DNA from: Dasyornis broadbenti
Lineage: Eukaryota > Chordata > Aves > Passeriformes > Dasyornithidae
Direction: 5' to 3'
Assembly: GCA_013397935.1 (NCBI GenBank)
Contig: VZRN01006619.1
Location: 733,757 to 797,756 of the forward strand
DNA: 64,000 bases
The notes under the pieces were generated by a model, which did no database searches, was not told where the DNA came from, and worked only from the letters and a program-made list of their open reading frames with translations. This document shows positions 37,300 through 49,775 of the stretch, piece by piece. Both the position numbers and the translations under genes were made by a program. Every line of letters starts with the position of its first letter. Within the stretch, counting starts at the first letter, position 1.

Positions 37300-37925
37300 C
37301 CTTCCTCTCCCGGACCCCCTCCGCCCGGCTTCGCCAAGCGGCTCCAGCCGGACCCCCGGACACCTATAGGTCGCCCCCGCCCCTGCTAATCATTGTTCAG
37401 CGGGAGTGTGTGGAAGGAAACACCAGAAGGTATTTCCAGAATGGCTGCAGCGCAGCTCCCGGCCATTCCCACCCCCGCCACCTCTTTGTTCCCTCCTCCG
37501 AGCAGCCGGAGCGCCGGGCGGCAGCCGAAGGGAGGGAGGCTGGCCACCGGGCCAAGCTCCTTCCGCCTCACCAACACCCCGGCCTGCCCACCCGGGCAGC
37601 CCTCCAGCCCTGCCCCTGCCCTCACCTGCTCCCCCCCGGCCCTGCTGCCGGCGCACCCCGCAGTCACACCGGGCACGGGTCCCGCTCCCCTCCGCCCCCC
37701 CCGTCCCGACCGCCGCCGCGGCCAAGTGACACTGTCGGCGCCGCGCCGCGCACACGCCCCCTCACCCGTGTGCGCGCCCCCGTCCCGCGCCTCTATTGGC
37801 TGCACCGCGCCAACAGGGCGGGGCCGGCGGGGAATATCCCGCCGCGATTGGCTCGGGAGGGGGGGGCCCGCGCGCTCGGCCACGCCCCCGAAACCGTTGC
37901 TCAGCAGATGGCGATAAAAAAATAA
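37300..37925 (-). promoter_or_regulatory. KDM3A: KDM3A proximal promoter / CpG island
   Basis: This is a strongly GC- and CpG-rich block upstream of the KDM3A start codon. Two CCAAT boxes in minus orientation (ATTGG at 37,795-37,799 and 37,847-37,851, 52 bp apart) flank a GC box (gggcgggg near 37,817-37,824), which is typical NF-Y/Sp architecture. A good donor, GCAG|GTGAGG, at 37,626/37,625 and a possible acceptor close to the ATG suggest a non-coding first exon, as I recall for mammalian KDM3A. The transcription start site is not fixed by sequence. Confidence 0.65.
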
Positions 37926-38157
37926 AAACGATGTATCCTTCCGCTTGAGCTACGAGAGAAGGAGTCCCTCGGTAGCCGGCCCGCGGAGCGCCTGCAGCCG
38001 AGCCACAAGGGAGGCAGAAACGCGCTTTAGAGGCCCTGGTGCCCCTCTAGGTCTGCGTTCCCGCCTCGGAAGCGCTGAACCACCAGCTATGGGAACCGCC
38101 TTTGGAGGTGGCGGAGGGATCCGAAGCGAGGCCAGAGGGCGTGAGACGGCGGCTTAT

Positions 38158-38162
38158 ACGTG
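38158..38162. promoter_or_regulatory. Candidate hypoxia response element core (ACGTG)
   Basis: tacgtgcgg contains the RCGTG HIF core, within the CpG-rich region upstream of KDM3A. KDM3A is an established HIF-1 target in mammals. A single five-base core is weak evidence. Confidence 0.3.
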
Positions 38163-38214
38163 CGGCTCGCGGCGTACTCAGATATAGCACAGGGGGCGGT
38201 GGCACCTGCGGTGC

Positions 38215-38280
38215 GTCTCTGCGCATGCGCACGGGGAGGGGCTAGCACCTGCGGGAGGCCCACAGGCCGCCATCTTGTCA
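38215..38280 (-). promoter_or_regulatory. NRF1 palindrome and YY1 motif; possible upstream KDM3A start site
   Basis: tgcgcatgcgca at 38,220-38,231 is a canonical NRF1 site. GCCGCCATCTTG at 38,266-38,277 is the complement of the YY1 element AAGATGGCGGC. In vertebrate promoters the YY1 element usually sits just downstream of the start site in sense orientation. That predicts a minus-strand start near 38,280-38,300, about 1.07 kb upstream of the KDM3A ATG. Confidence 0.55.
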
Positions 38281-38509
38281 TGCTGAAGGGAAAGGGAATA
38301 GGCGGGCCCTGTGGAGCAGGTGGCAGGGCACAGGGCGAAATAGGACAAAATAACAATGTGCCCGAAGTTACTGGGGAGGATGGCAGGCTGTGGAGGCACT
38401 CCCATTGTGGTTGGTGTGGGTTATTGTAGTTGCAGCTACAAGAAAATGGCTTCCACCGGCGCACGCCTTTTAATATGAGACCTCTGTGTTCTTACAAATA
38501 ACAAACTGA

Positions 38510-38640
38510 GATAATAGAATTGTAACTGGTTGGATTGGAAGGGATCTAGTGCCTCACTGGCCTCACAAGAAAGAATTTCTTCCTTATATCTAATCTAAAC
38601 ATACTGGCTTTCAGTTTAAAACCATTCCCCTGGTCCTATG
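38510..38640 (-). mobile_element. CR1 LINE fragment (diverged)
   Basis: The segment reads like the complement of the CR1 3' region: tggattggaagggatc, then gaatttcttccttatatcta and cagtttaaaaccattcccct. The tail microsatellite is degraded. Confidence 0.8.
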
Positions 38641-41489
38641 AGGACCAAGGAGTTAAACAGAGACTGTTACTGTGATCGGGGTGATGGTGTTCAGCAGTGA
38701 CCCAAAAAGACACGTGTACTCCTTTACCATAAGACTTTCCCACCAGAGCATGTGGGAGGAAGAAGACCAAAAGTCCAGAAAGTACCCAAGGTAAAGAAGC
38801 TGTTGACTCATCCAGTTTACTAAAAACTCACAGTGCTCATCTTGTGCTTTCTCAGGGGTTCCTTCTATCACCAGAGATGTCTGAGCTTCAAAAACCCCCA
38901 TCACAGAGCAGCAAGATACTCCTGCCATGTTCTGGTCTCATCCTCCATTTTCTCCAAGAATCCATTCCCACACTTAGGTTAAATACATTTTTAAAGCTTT
39001 AGCCACAAATTTTCTTCCACTGATCAGTTACTTGCCTACTACACTAAAACAAGCACATTCATGTAGGAAATCAAAAGGCACCAAAAATTCTTCACATGCC
39101 ATGATGAGGAATTTGCTGTCCTTCACGGTATGGAAATCAGACAGTCCAATTTCGTCGATGACTGTAGGGAATCTTCAATAATTTTTATCAACAAAATGAA
39201 CCTAGTAATCTGTACAATTTTCAGCAGGGAGAAACAAATTAATTGAATAATAGAAAATTGATAGATCAGCAATTCCATGCAGTCTGAAGAACCACTCATT
39301 AGCTGGCACTGAAAGAAAAAGCAGGTATGTTTGCTTCTCAGATTTAAATATTTACTATATAGACCAGACTTGCAAAGTGGAATTTGTGATAAAATATCAT
39401 ATAAAGCAAGCTAGATGTGAAACTACTAAATTACTTGTTTCGCTGCAGGCTTTAGGCTCGTGTAGCAGCAACTTTACAATTGACACATCACACCATGTAG
39501 GTGTTGCATAACCTCCTTATTTAAAGCCCTTAGTTTTTCGGCAGAGAGAACACTTTGCCTCAAAGAGTAGATGATTAATGCATGCAGGAAGAGGGATGTC
39601 AGGCTATAATGAAGCAATATTAGTCAATGCAATAGATCAAGCTGTTGGTAGCACTCCAGTTGCCTAACAGTAATTTTTTTTTCCCATTAGCATCAGAATA
39701 AAGGAAGGATTTAAGAAGAGGTTTCAATGACAACAACATGAGTTTTGTGAATGAGAAACTCCCACATGCAAAGAGTGGCATGGAGGTTGGTCAAAGGTGT
39801 TTTAAAATTTAATGGTTTGGGTAGGTTCTGGCCTAGAAGGCTGAATGTATGGGGTGTCATAGTCTATGAATGCCCTCAAAAATGAACTTACATAGGAAAT
39901 GATGCTAAAAGATCATCTGATCAAAATGCAGCATTCTGAACGTATGTAAAATAAAATTAATTGGCAGAGACCAGAAGAGATGATGTGGAAGCAGACAAAG
40001 CACAAGTTGACAGAAGCCCGGACAAAACTCCAGGTACAAAACCAGGGTACAAACAAGCATTCAAAGTCCTGAAAGGGTAGAGGTATTCAAAACCCAGGGC
40101 CTGGGTAGAAGCCACATAACTGAAGATTTTTTTTTCTTTTGAAACAGAAAACATAATCAACTACTTGCTTCCCTTCCCTAGGGTTCTTCATTCCTTGAAG
40201 TCACAAAATATCTTTCTTAAATTATCTATCTTCTTTAAAAGTTATAAATTAAAGATAACCAGTAAAGTCCTGTGTCAAAAAGTGAAATACGTAAAATTTA
40301 AAATTATCACTCTAAGCATCTCTGAATTTGCTGCATAGTTTAAGAACGTTTCCCAGTGCTATAACCATACAATACAGGAAAAAAGTACTATTGTTTTTCT
40401 TAACTGGTTATTTTATCACCACTCAATTGTTTCCACAAAAACTAATGTCTATTAGAAGTATTTTGTGTGTATATGCCTACCTTCAGTGTGTCAAGAGAAA
40501 CATCAAAATATTCATAAATAAGTTTCAGACTAACTCTATGATAATGGCACAGGGGCCACTGTCTCACTCTGCATTATTTATCTCTGGAAAACACAATGTC
40601 TATTGAAGTACCTGCGAAACAAAGCAGTGCAGTAAATAGGCAGAACTGATTAAACCTCAGAACAGCATGTTTCAACAGCATGTTCTTCTGCCTGCAAGAA
40701 GTCTTGAGCATAATATTTTCCAGCTGGCCCTACCTGCTGGGTTAAACTGGTAATAGGTAAGCCTTTAGCTCCTACATGAGAAAGGAGTAATCTCTGCAAA
40801 CAGGAGCTCTTTAAACAATAACTTCAGAACACACTTGAATAAATTCTTTTCAGCCACCATTAAGTAACAGAAAATTTCTCTTGTGCAAGGTAGCACTAAA
40901 GAAAACAGCAGAAGAGGCTGTGAGGTTTGAATTTAATTCTTTGAATTTAACCATTCAGTTTAGATTGGAATTAAGCAATAAAACTCAAAAGCCAATTTTA
41001 TGCCTAAACAATTGCACATTCAGGCATTTACGCCTACCTCTCCGCATATGAAATCTGGATGCACTATTCAAATATTTGTGCTTGAAAATTGGCCTCCCAC
41101 TATCTGAAAGTATTTGATGTCACAGACACTTTGCAAGAAAGGGATGTTTCAGTCGCAGAAGGGACCATAGGTAACATTAACTGTCATGGCACTGTGCTCT
41201 CCAAAGATACTTTCCATACGAGGGAGCAGATTGTTTTTCAGGGCTCTCCTGCGTTTCCAGGATAAACCTACAAGTGTGTGTGCAGCTATGGCAAGTAATG
41301 ATCAGTGCGAGACGTTATGGGCACTGGTTTTTAAAATCTCTACTGTAGCAACATTTAAGGGTCTCCCTTCTCAAGCAAAGGCCCTCTAAATAGGGGGCTG
41401 TACAAGCACAGGAGAGGAATATGGAGTCCTTTATATTCTAGTGATTAATGATGGGACTGTAAGGACACGTAATTTAAGTTGTAAGTGCT

Positions 41490-41637
41490 TATGGTCAGGT
41501 TATGAAACACCAGGTGTGCTGACAGCATGGTGCCAATAGCACCAAGGTTGAGGGTTCAATCCCTGTACAGGACATTTACTTAAGAGCTGTACTTGGTGAT
41601 CATTGTGGGTCCCTTCCAACCCAGAATATCCTGTGAA
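41490..41637 (+). mobile_element. tRNA-Ile-derived SINE with CR1 tail (TguSINE1-like)
   Basis: tggtgccaatagcaccaagg followed by gggttcaatccctgtac matches the anticodon arm to T-arm of tRNA-Ile(AAT), including a B box (GGTTCAATCC). It continues into ggtgatcattgtgggtccct and tccaacccagaatatcctgt, a CR1-type 3' end. This chimera is the design of TguSINE1 of passerine birds. The 5' tRNA half is degraded, so the left edge is uncertain. Confidence 0.72.
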
Positions 41638-43720
41638 CCAGGAACAAGGCTTTGGGAGATACCCAAGAGCTCATTGCTCCAGTATGTCTTAAGATGTGGC
41701 GCTAAAGAATGAGGGAAAACAGACTACCAGGAATTTTCTTATTCACTAGCACCGAAGTGCTGTAATCAAATTACTCCTAAAGTAGCTAATCAGTTTTTAT
41801 TCGTATCCAGCTTAGCTCTAGTTATAGCGTGAAAAGATAAAATCCTGTATGAGCTCCTTGCCCAGGTACAGCCATGTTACCTCAGCACACCTCAGCTGGG
41901 TCAGCTTTGCAAGAGTGGCAGGACTGGTTCCAGGTGCTTTTTTTCCTTGATTGTCTCTTTACCATAAGTTAAAATAAAATAATTCATGTGTTACTTTAGT
42001 TCACATTGTCTCACTGTCTGAAGCTGAAGGAGTCACTTATTTTGACGCCAAATACATTTTAAGTTTTTGCAATTAAGTGTACTTGCTGAAGGACAAACTC
42101 TATCAGAAATGCTGACCTACTCTTTTCCACTCCCATTCCACAGTGGGGACTGTCTTTTGCTAGAGATTTCCATTTGCTATCCCAACTGTAGAAGCAGGAA
42201 ATCGTGAGAGGACTCTTAGGATGATAAATCAGGATCAATTATTAAAATGTAATTGACTATTAATTTAACATTTAATTATTTAATTGAGTTTTAAGTATTG
42301 TCCAGGGATTAGAATTGGAGATTAAATTTTGCAGATTAATTCTAAAGTTAAATAGGTATTTATGGATAGAGTGATGCAATAACCTTTACAAAGTAACCAT
42401 GAACAAACATTAGACATAAAGTGTGGTGAGTAATTCCATGCTGGTTTTGTTTTACCTTGGCTGCTCCGGAGGAAGAAGGTCTGTTGTGGAAGAAAAAAGT
42501 CCTTTTCCCTTAGGTATTAATACCTTATCAGTTAATAATTCAAAGGGTTTGGGGGGATCATTCTTTACTAAAAGAATGCAAATCATGACTGATATAGCTG
42601 AATCAAGTCTTAGAAACTACCACCACAACAGGAATGTCTGGCTGATGTACAAAAGGAGACACTGAAAGGTAGGTAAAGAGTGAACTATAAGCAACGTTGT
42701 TTAATGATCTGGGGGAAATTCTTCTTTGTTAACTAAGCTTTGCACCCAAAAGCCTCACACCAAAACTGAAAACAGAACATGTTACTCATATTTTGCTGCT
42801 TACTGATGTCCAGGCTCTGTCATCACTGAAATAACATAACCTGGCTTTGCCAAAGTTAAGACTTTGCACCATTCCCTGGCAGTGCCAGAGAGGATCTTAT
42901 AGCTTATTTCAAGTGCCTCCTGCTCTTTCATTTGAACAGATCTGTTTTGTGATGGAGTGTCTTCCCTTGGGAGAAAACTTACACCCTTCTCTTGTGGATC
43001 TGACAAGAGATTTCAGCAGCTCGGGCTGCTGGGCATGTGTAGGTGTCAGGTCAGTGAATCCTGGACTAGTGATAGAAATGGTTCTGATTTTGAGCTACCC
43101 CACTGTGTGCTTTTCCAAGATAATTTGGTCTAAATTCACAGTGCTGCTTTTGATTATTCAAAACCATGTTTTCTCTTGAAAGTTCTCTTTCAGCCTTTCT
43201 AATTTAATGTAGTTTTTGACAAAATAGTGAACTTTGGAAGATTGTCAAGTTACAACTATGTGCAATTTGAACTTTGACTGTGCTTGAATGTGTATTCACT
43301 TAAAAAGAGGCTCAGCCTTTTGACTGGAGGAAGGACACACTGGAGAGTGATCTGAGTGGGTGGTTGCATGTGCATGAATTTTATTGATGCACTGTGAATC
43401 CCTGCAGGGAACACTGGCTCTCTTGGTTCTTGTTCTTCTGTGCTGCCACTAACCAGCTCTCCCTTGAACTGGAGCAATGGATACATTGTGTACTGCTACT
43501 GCAGTGACAGACTCCAGTGGAAAAATGCAGTGTCTTTTCATATCAAGGATCAACTGAGAAATAATTCTGTATATTGTGCTGATATAATGCTAGCAAAGGT
43601 GAAGTAATGTATCACTGAAGCTAAAAAGAAAAGTAAAATTTGAAATATTAAGAAATGTTAAGATCCCAGATATTGGTGAATAAAGAACTGGAAATATTTA
43701 AAAGTTGTATATTGCTAAAT

Positions 43721-43895
43721 GTGACCTAGTTGGTATAGCACAGAACTGGGAGCCAGATCTGGAATCTAACACTAAGTGTGTCAAAAGGCAGATCATTTAA
43801 TTCACCTCATTTCTCTGTAAGAATAATCATTCTTATGAATTGCTTTGTGTTGTGCACCTGAAAGATTATGAGTATTATAGATACTAATTAAACAT
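43721..43895 (+). mobile_element. MIR/CORE-SINE-like ancient repeat
   Basis: A tRNA-like head (tagttggtatagcacagaac, then gggagccagatctgg) is followed by a segment resembling the MIR core (cacctcatttctctgtaa). The similarity is patchy and judged by eye. Confidence 0.45.
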
Positions 43896-46800
43896 TATTT
43901 TAATCTTCAAATTTACTTTCCTTGTTAAACTTTAATAAGTGTTTATGCTCCCTTAATGCCAGAGAGGAAAAAAAGCATGATTTTGAAGCAGCTGGTAAGA
44001 TTTTTTCCCAGAAGATATTTAATATTAGATTGAGATTGAGTCATCTGTTTCAGATAAAGGGGCAATGCAAGAAATAATATGTGAGAGTTGAAATTTTAAG
44101 TAAAATATATTCAAAGCAGAATCAGAGCAGCTGACACCCCTGTTCCATCAAACTGGCTCCCACCCCCCAGTACCCTCAGTCCAGAAATTGGAAATAGGCA
44201 CCGTAATTTGTCTTTAGTTTAGAGCAAATGTAACAGCATTGCTTAAAAGTAGTTACAGCTGTAGGTTACAGATGGTTCCTGTTGTTCTCTCAGTGCCGGC
44301 TCTCCTGCCATGTGCAGAGGTCTCTGCATCTCCAGCCAGCCCAGGAGGAGGGAGCACGGGGCAGTTCTGAGGCCACAGGGACTGCAGTGGACTCCAGGCT
44401 GAAGCCTGCAGTGCTGCTGGGCATCGGTGCTGGCACTGGTAATTACATCATGCAGTGTATTTGTCGTAAACCACTTAGTGATTTTGTACTCCTCTCTGTA
44501 AAGTTCTCCAAGTCAACTCCATGTCAGTGGAACTTCAGAGTGTGTTTTCACTAGTCTCTCTTCACAGATGTCAGAGACTAATGGCTGCTCTCCAGACGCT
44601 AGGCCTTGATGGTAGAGATTTATGCCTAAAATTAAAACAGTGGTTCTAAAGCAGATTCCCAACTCCAGTGAAACTAGGAATTTCATCCACTGATTTAAGA
44701 GATCATATGTCAACATTGTCTTCTTGCAAGAGGAGGATTGCAATCTGTCCTGTCTCTCATCTCTTCTGAAAAGCATAAGAAGGTAAATTTGAAAACTTTT
44801 CCTGCTTCCCAATATCTGCTGCCTTAAATAGCGTAATTGCAGTTTTCTCAAAAGTGGAAATGACATTTGACAGTTTCCTGTGCAGAGGAACTTCTGCTGC
44901 AGCTTAGATTTTTAGTTCTGCTTTTTACTTTTATTTCCAATGCACAAATTATCACATAATAAAATTTACAGCTGCAGTTTTCTATTGGGAATATAAGAAA
45001 CACAGCCAAGTTACTCCAGGCTGTCTCTGCTGTCCAACAAACTTGGACACATAAACAATGAGGAGTAGCTTAAAACCTGTATGTCTGCAGGCTGGGGTAG
45101 CAGAGATGGATTTATTTCTAAAGCAAGTAGGGAAATATTCTAGGTGATTGAAATAATTGGCAGGGCTGAAAATTATTTTGTAATTGCAGTATTGGAAAAA
45201 AAATTCAGCAGATCATTGGAGGACTTTGAATTTTAGCAGGCATGGTTATATGTCAGGTGTTCAATTCCCTGACTCACTCCATGAGATGATTAACATTGTG
45301 CCTCTGGTTGCAGCAGAGGTTGGATGTATCTCACTTTGTATAACATGTAGGTCACAAACTTCCAGCACAGAAAATACGCATTTAATGAACTTCATCCACC
45401 AGCAGGCATCTCATTGTCTAAGCCTGCTCTACAGGGAGTGAAGAGAAGCATCTCCAGAAGGAGATTTATACTAAAATAGATGTCTAGAATAAGTGGGACA
45501 AATTATCCCTCAGAGATATCTGATCTTCCTCCTTTGCTGTAGAGGTCCCTAATTATTGACTTACGTTCCACCCTTTCTGCTGGAGTAAATGCTGAACTAG
45601 ATACAAACATAAAGTGGGGTGGTGTCTGTGCTACTCCAGTTTACACATTGTTGCCCAAATTAGGCAGGCACTGAAGTTCTGGGGTTTTTTCTTTGTCAGA
45701 AGCTACTGCAATGAATGCTGGTATGAGGCACTAATAAGCTAATGAGGAGTACAGCCTATGCTAAGGTCTCACAGGTTTCCTGTGGTACAAGTGACCATTA
45801 TGATCATTAGAAGAATAATGCCTATAGACAGGAATCACAGGAATTGGTTGTGGGCGTAAAAGATCTTTTAAAGAGGGGGAAAATTGAAAACTTTATTTTT
45901 CAAGTTCATTATTTTATCAGATTCTTTTAAACTCATCTATTGTTTATACAGAAAGAATGCAAAACAATCACGTATGACCACAGGTTATAAAAGACGTAAA
46001 ATTTATAGATGGTACAGAATGTTTACATTTGACTATTCTATAGCAGTGTGTTGGACACACTACAGTGCAAAGGAAAGTACTGTAAGATGTAATTGTAATT
46101 GTGTAGAATCTTTCAAAGTCAGCAAAACATGAGTAGTGAAAATAGAGCTTTAACTGGCCAAAGAAATATTGCTTTATAGGCAGCCCGTTAGCATGGGAGA
46201 ACAGGATGTGCTGTGATTGTTAGAACTTTATGAGCTGGTCATACCAACCTATGGCTCAAGAAATACTGTGTTAAAGTATATGTGGGAATGGTGATACTGG
46301 TTCACTGTGTGGAACTGGTGTTATTACTTAACCCCTTTGCACTTACATTTTTGCCTCTGAGATTAACAAATATTTAGCTAACTTTGAAAGGTACCTTCTG
46401 TTCTTCAGAGAAGTGCTGAATAAATACAGGGTAGTATTACCCTCGTCAGCAGGTAATCCTGTTAATCTAACATACACTCTCTGCCCATGTTGAATATGTT
46501 CCATGCTACTTGATCGTTGTAGTTAGATTAATGAAGGATATTATGGGGATTAACTCTTAAGTACTGGCTGCAGCTGCCCACCATGTGTGTCTACTGTAAA
46601 CCAAAGCCAAGGTTTGAAATCCTCTTGCCTATAGTAAATAGAAGGAATGCACTTGACCGTTGCAGAACCAATTTTCTATCCAAAAGAGCAGTGTCTTCAC
46701 CTAAGAGGTTGTAACACAACCAGTTGCACAGTGCTCTGATAGCTGCTGTGCTGCTGGCACCAGGGGAGACTGCTTCAGTGCTAAGATAGCTTCAGGTCTC

Positions 46801-47976
46801 AGCCCACCACACCAGTTTTACAGAGTTTTTGTAAGGGTAAAACTGTAACATTTCTCACTGCACTGTAACTGCTACAGGTCACAGATTCATGTCTAGACTA
46901 CTTTATAAAGTATTATCTGGAGATGAGGTCCTACCCAGTGTAATGCAGGCCCAAAGCTAGCCCTGCTTTGAGCTGGAAGTTGGACACAATGACTTCCATG
47001 GGCTACTTGCAACCTAAATTACTCAGTTGTTGTACCAAGTCAGGTGTAGCCTCAGCAGCATGGAGCTTGGCATGAGTTGAAAATCATCCCCAGGCTTCTG
47101 AGGACATTCCTGTGTAGCTGCCTCAGAGTAAGGTCTGTGTTGCTACAGCAACACCTTTATCAGCAGCACCCTAACTGGTGTCAGGGTAGTTCTGGGGAGA
47201 CCGTAAAATGTGCTGGCACATTTCCCATGGAATAGAGATACACCTTCACAGCCCTGCTGTTGGCAGTGCTATTCACTGCTTGGGTTTTGTTCACTCCCTT
47301 TCAGTGGCACTTGGAGAATCTCTGGGCTCTTACAGATCTGGGAAGTATTTTCAAGAGAGGATGGCTGAGCTGGTGTCTGAGGGAGAAGAGAGCACAGAAA
47401 ACACTGCATCACCTGCATGCATTGCAATTATGAGTCTCTTACTGGAGTATGGAGGGAGAACATGTGCTTGCAGATGCTTCTTTTAGCAGCTCAAGAAGTT
47501 AGAACTTGCAGTTTTCTGGCTGGAGACTGATACAGAAAATGGGGGTTGAGCACAAAAGCTATTTTAAAATGACGATGACGATGATGATTTTTTAAAGCAG
47601 TTTTCTGTTGTCTTTTTTTCTCTTCATGAGAGTACATTGTGGTATTGAAGTATAGACTGCTAGGAGTCCAAATTCCCTTTTTCAGCTGTAGCCTTTTCAA
47701 ATCCCATACTAAGCAGATGTACTGGATCACTGTTTGTGGGGAAAAAGTACTACTGTTTCCTCAGTCAGGCATGCATGGTTCAGAAATGTGTTAGAATGCT
47801 TTCAGTAGCCATATCAAGTGTTGGGAGCTGTCTATATGCAATGCCCACAGCACTCACTTTGACCTTTGTGAGCTGTGAGCAGGTACCAAGCCAAGGAACC
47901 GTTATCTGGTCTCATTAATAGTGGTATTGAAGTGAGATATTGTAAGGCTTTAGAAGGGAGTAAAGTTTACAGGAAT

Positions 47977-47993
47977 GGGGGGCGGGGGGGGGG
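47977..47993 (+). repeat. G-tract (G-quadruplex-prone)
   Basis: A 17-base run consists of G with one interrupting C (ggggggcgggggggggg). Confidence 0.8.
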
Positions 47994-49437
47994 ATGTCTC
48001 TATAAATGACCTGTAGAAGGTAACTTGAAAACTCTTACCACAATGGATGTATTTTTCCTTTGTCTTTTTTTTTTCTGAAGCCTCTGTTTCGTTTGGATCT
48101 TGGTTTTTTCTTTTTTCTGTTTCAGTTTTGGAATGTAGCCTTTTTTGTCCCTGGGAAGACAATTAATTCTTGTTCCTACTGCCACGTAATGAGAGGGAGA
48201 GAAGCAGGATGATGCTGCAAGTTTTTCATATATCCTGACTGCAGAGAAAAAATGTAGTTATATAACTCGTCCATGAAAAGAGGCATCTTTTCCCTGACAT
48301 CCTTTTTACTTTTTCCAGAATGAAATAGAACTGGAAGTAGCTTAGTGTGGTGGAATTTCATGTTCATGAATATACATAGTATGAGAGTCAGTGACTTTAA
48401 CATGCTCCATGCTTTGACACTCAGCATTTCTCTTTGCATTGGTAACTGAGGACAAAGCAGCTGTAAGGTAGTGGGTGGTTTACACACCTTGAGAGGAACA
48501 GAACAGGATGCACATGGGAGAAGCAGGTGTATTCTGCTGTACAGGAGGAAGAGGAAAATCCTGGCAGAAGTATGAGAAAACCCCTGGAGAAATGAGTGCA
48601 CTCACAGCAAGGTTGCTGCTCACCTACAAGTACCTCTGAGCAGCCCTTATGGGAAGGCATCTTTGCCAGCTGTGCCAGGGCAGCTCATTTCCTTCTGCCT
48701 CCCTTGGGACTCTGTGTGGAATTGAAACCACATTTTGTGCTGGAATTTAAACTGATACTGAAGGTCAATAGTAGCCTTCTATTAAAACTTACCATTAAGT
48801 AGTTTTTATACAGTTACTAAAACATGTTTTTACACTACCACGTTAGCCTAGGAATTGCTTGGGTGATTTCATCTATGTGCAGGATACTGCTAAACAGAGG
48901 AGTGCCTGTGATACCAGATTAGTTGGTTAAAAGTGATTCAGCAAGGGATGGCAAAGAAGCCCACTTTGCTTTCTTCTCTTATTGCTGTCAATTCTTTTAT
49001 TACATCAGTCTATGAAAACAGTCTCTAGAAACTGCTAAGATCAGTCTGTAGCTTTCTCCTGATATAATTAGGGCTATGGATAGCCTCCTCCACATTCCTT
49101 CTCTGTTTCCTTGAAGGAAGCCTCTCTTCTGCTCATCAGAGGGGCCCCTTTTATTATTTACAGCTTCTTGTTATCGTTTGCATTCCCATTTGCATGGCAT
49201 GGTGCCTCAGTGAAACCTCAAGGCCGTGCACTGACCATATTTCTCTCAATATCTCTCTTGAGCAAATGCCATGTTCACACTGGCTCTTAATTGCCTTCCT
49301 CCTTTCTCTCTGTGCCTGCTTTAAGGTCAAGTGTACTGAAGGTCAAGTCATCCTTCAGTACATTCACTGTTGTTGCCATCATTAAACACTACACAGTAAT
49401 AAAATTCAGAACAATCCATCCTTCCAGAGAAAGAAAG

Positions 49438-49545
49438 TAAAAATTGACCCACTGGATCAAACCAAAGCTCTGTACATCTCAGTATGTCCTCCCTGGGGGT
49501 AGCTGATAATAACGGCCCAGAGGGACATACACAAGCAAATTTAAA
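49438..49545 (+). mobile_element. Ancient LINE/SINE fragment (CR1/L3-like)
   Basis: ttgacccactggatcaaacc ... agctctgtacatctcagtat resembles a widespread amniote repeat that reads 'actggatcagaccaaaggtccat...cccagtatcctg'. Assignment is from memory and tentative. Confidence 0.4.
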
Positions 49546-49717
49546 GAGTAACCTCCCCTAGCCTTGGCTCAGTGTGCATCATCCACAGAAGCTTACCATG
49601 GCCTTTAAATGTCCTGTTTTAAAGCTAATATGGGTTTGGTCTTTCTACTGGTTTCAAGTTTTGGCAGTATGCCTTATTATTCAAAGTCACTATTGCAGGA
49701 TTTTTGGGTTGGGTTTT

Positions 49718-49775
49718 TTGTTGTTGTTGTTGTGGTTTGGTTTTTTAATTTTTTTTCTTTTTTTTTTTTTTTTCN
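49718..49775 (+). repeat. T-rich low-complexity tract containing an undetermined base
   Basis: A gttgttgttgttgtgg run leads into long T homopolymers. The only N in the window is at 49,775, directly after the tract, and probably marks a sequencing or assembly ambiguity. Confidence 0.9.

Noticed and set aside
37386..37925. Long overlapping open frames on both strands (up to 212 codons)
   Set aside because: They arise from the CpG island, where stop codons are rare. Compositions are Pro/Arg/Ala-rich and unlike any family, and the frames overlap each other on both strands.
41523..41575. Possible tRNA-Ile gene
   Set aside because: The 5' half of the cloverleaf is degraded and the 3' end runs into a CR1 tail, so it is a SINE and not a functional tRNA.
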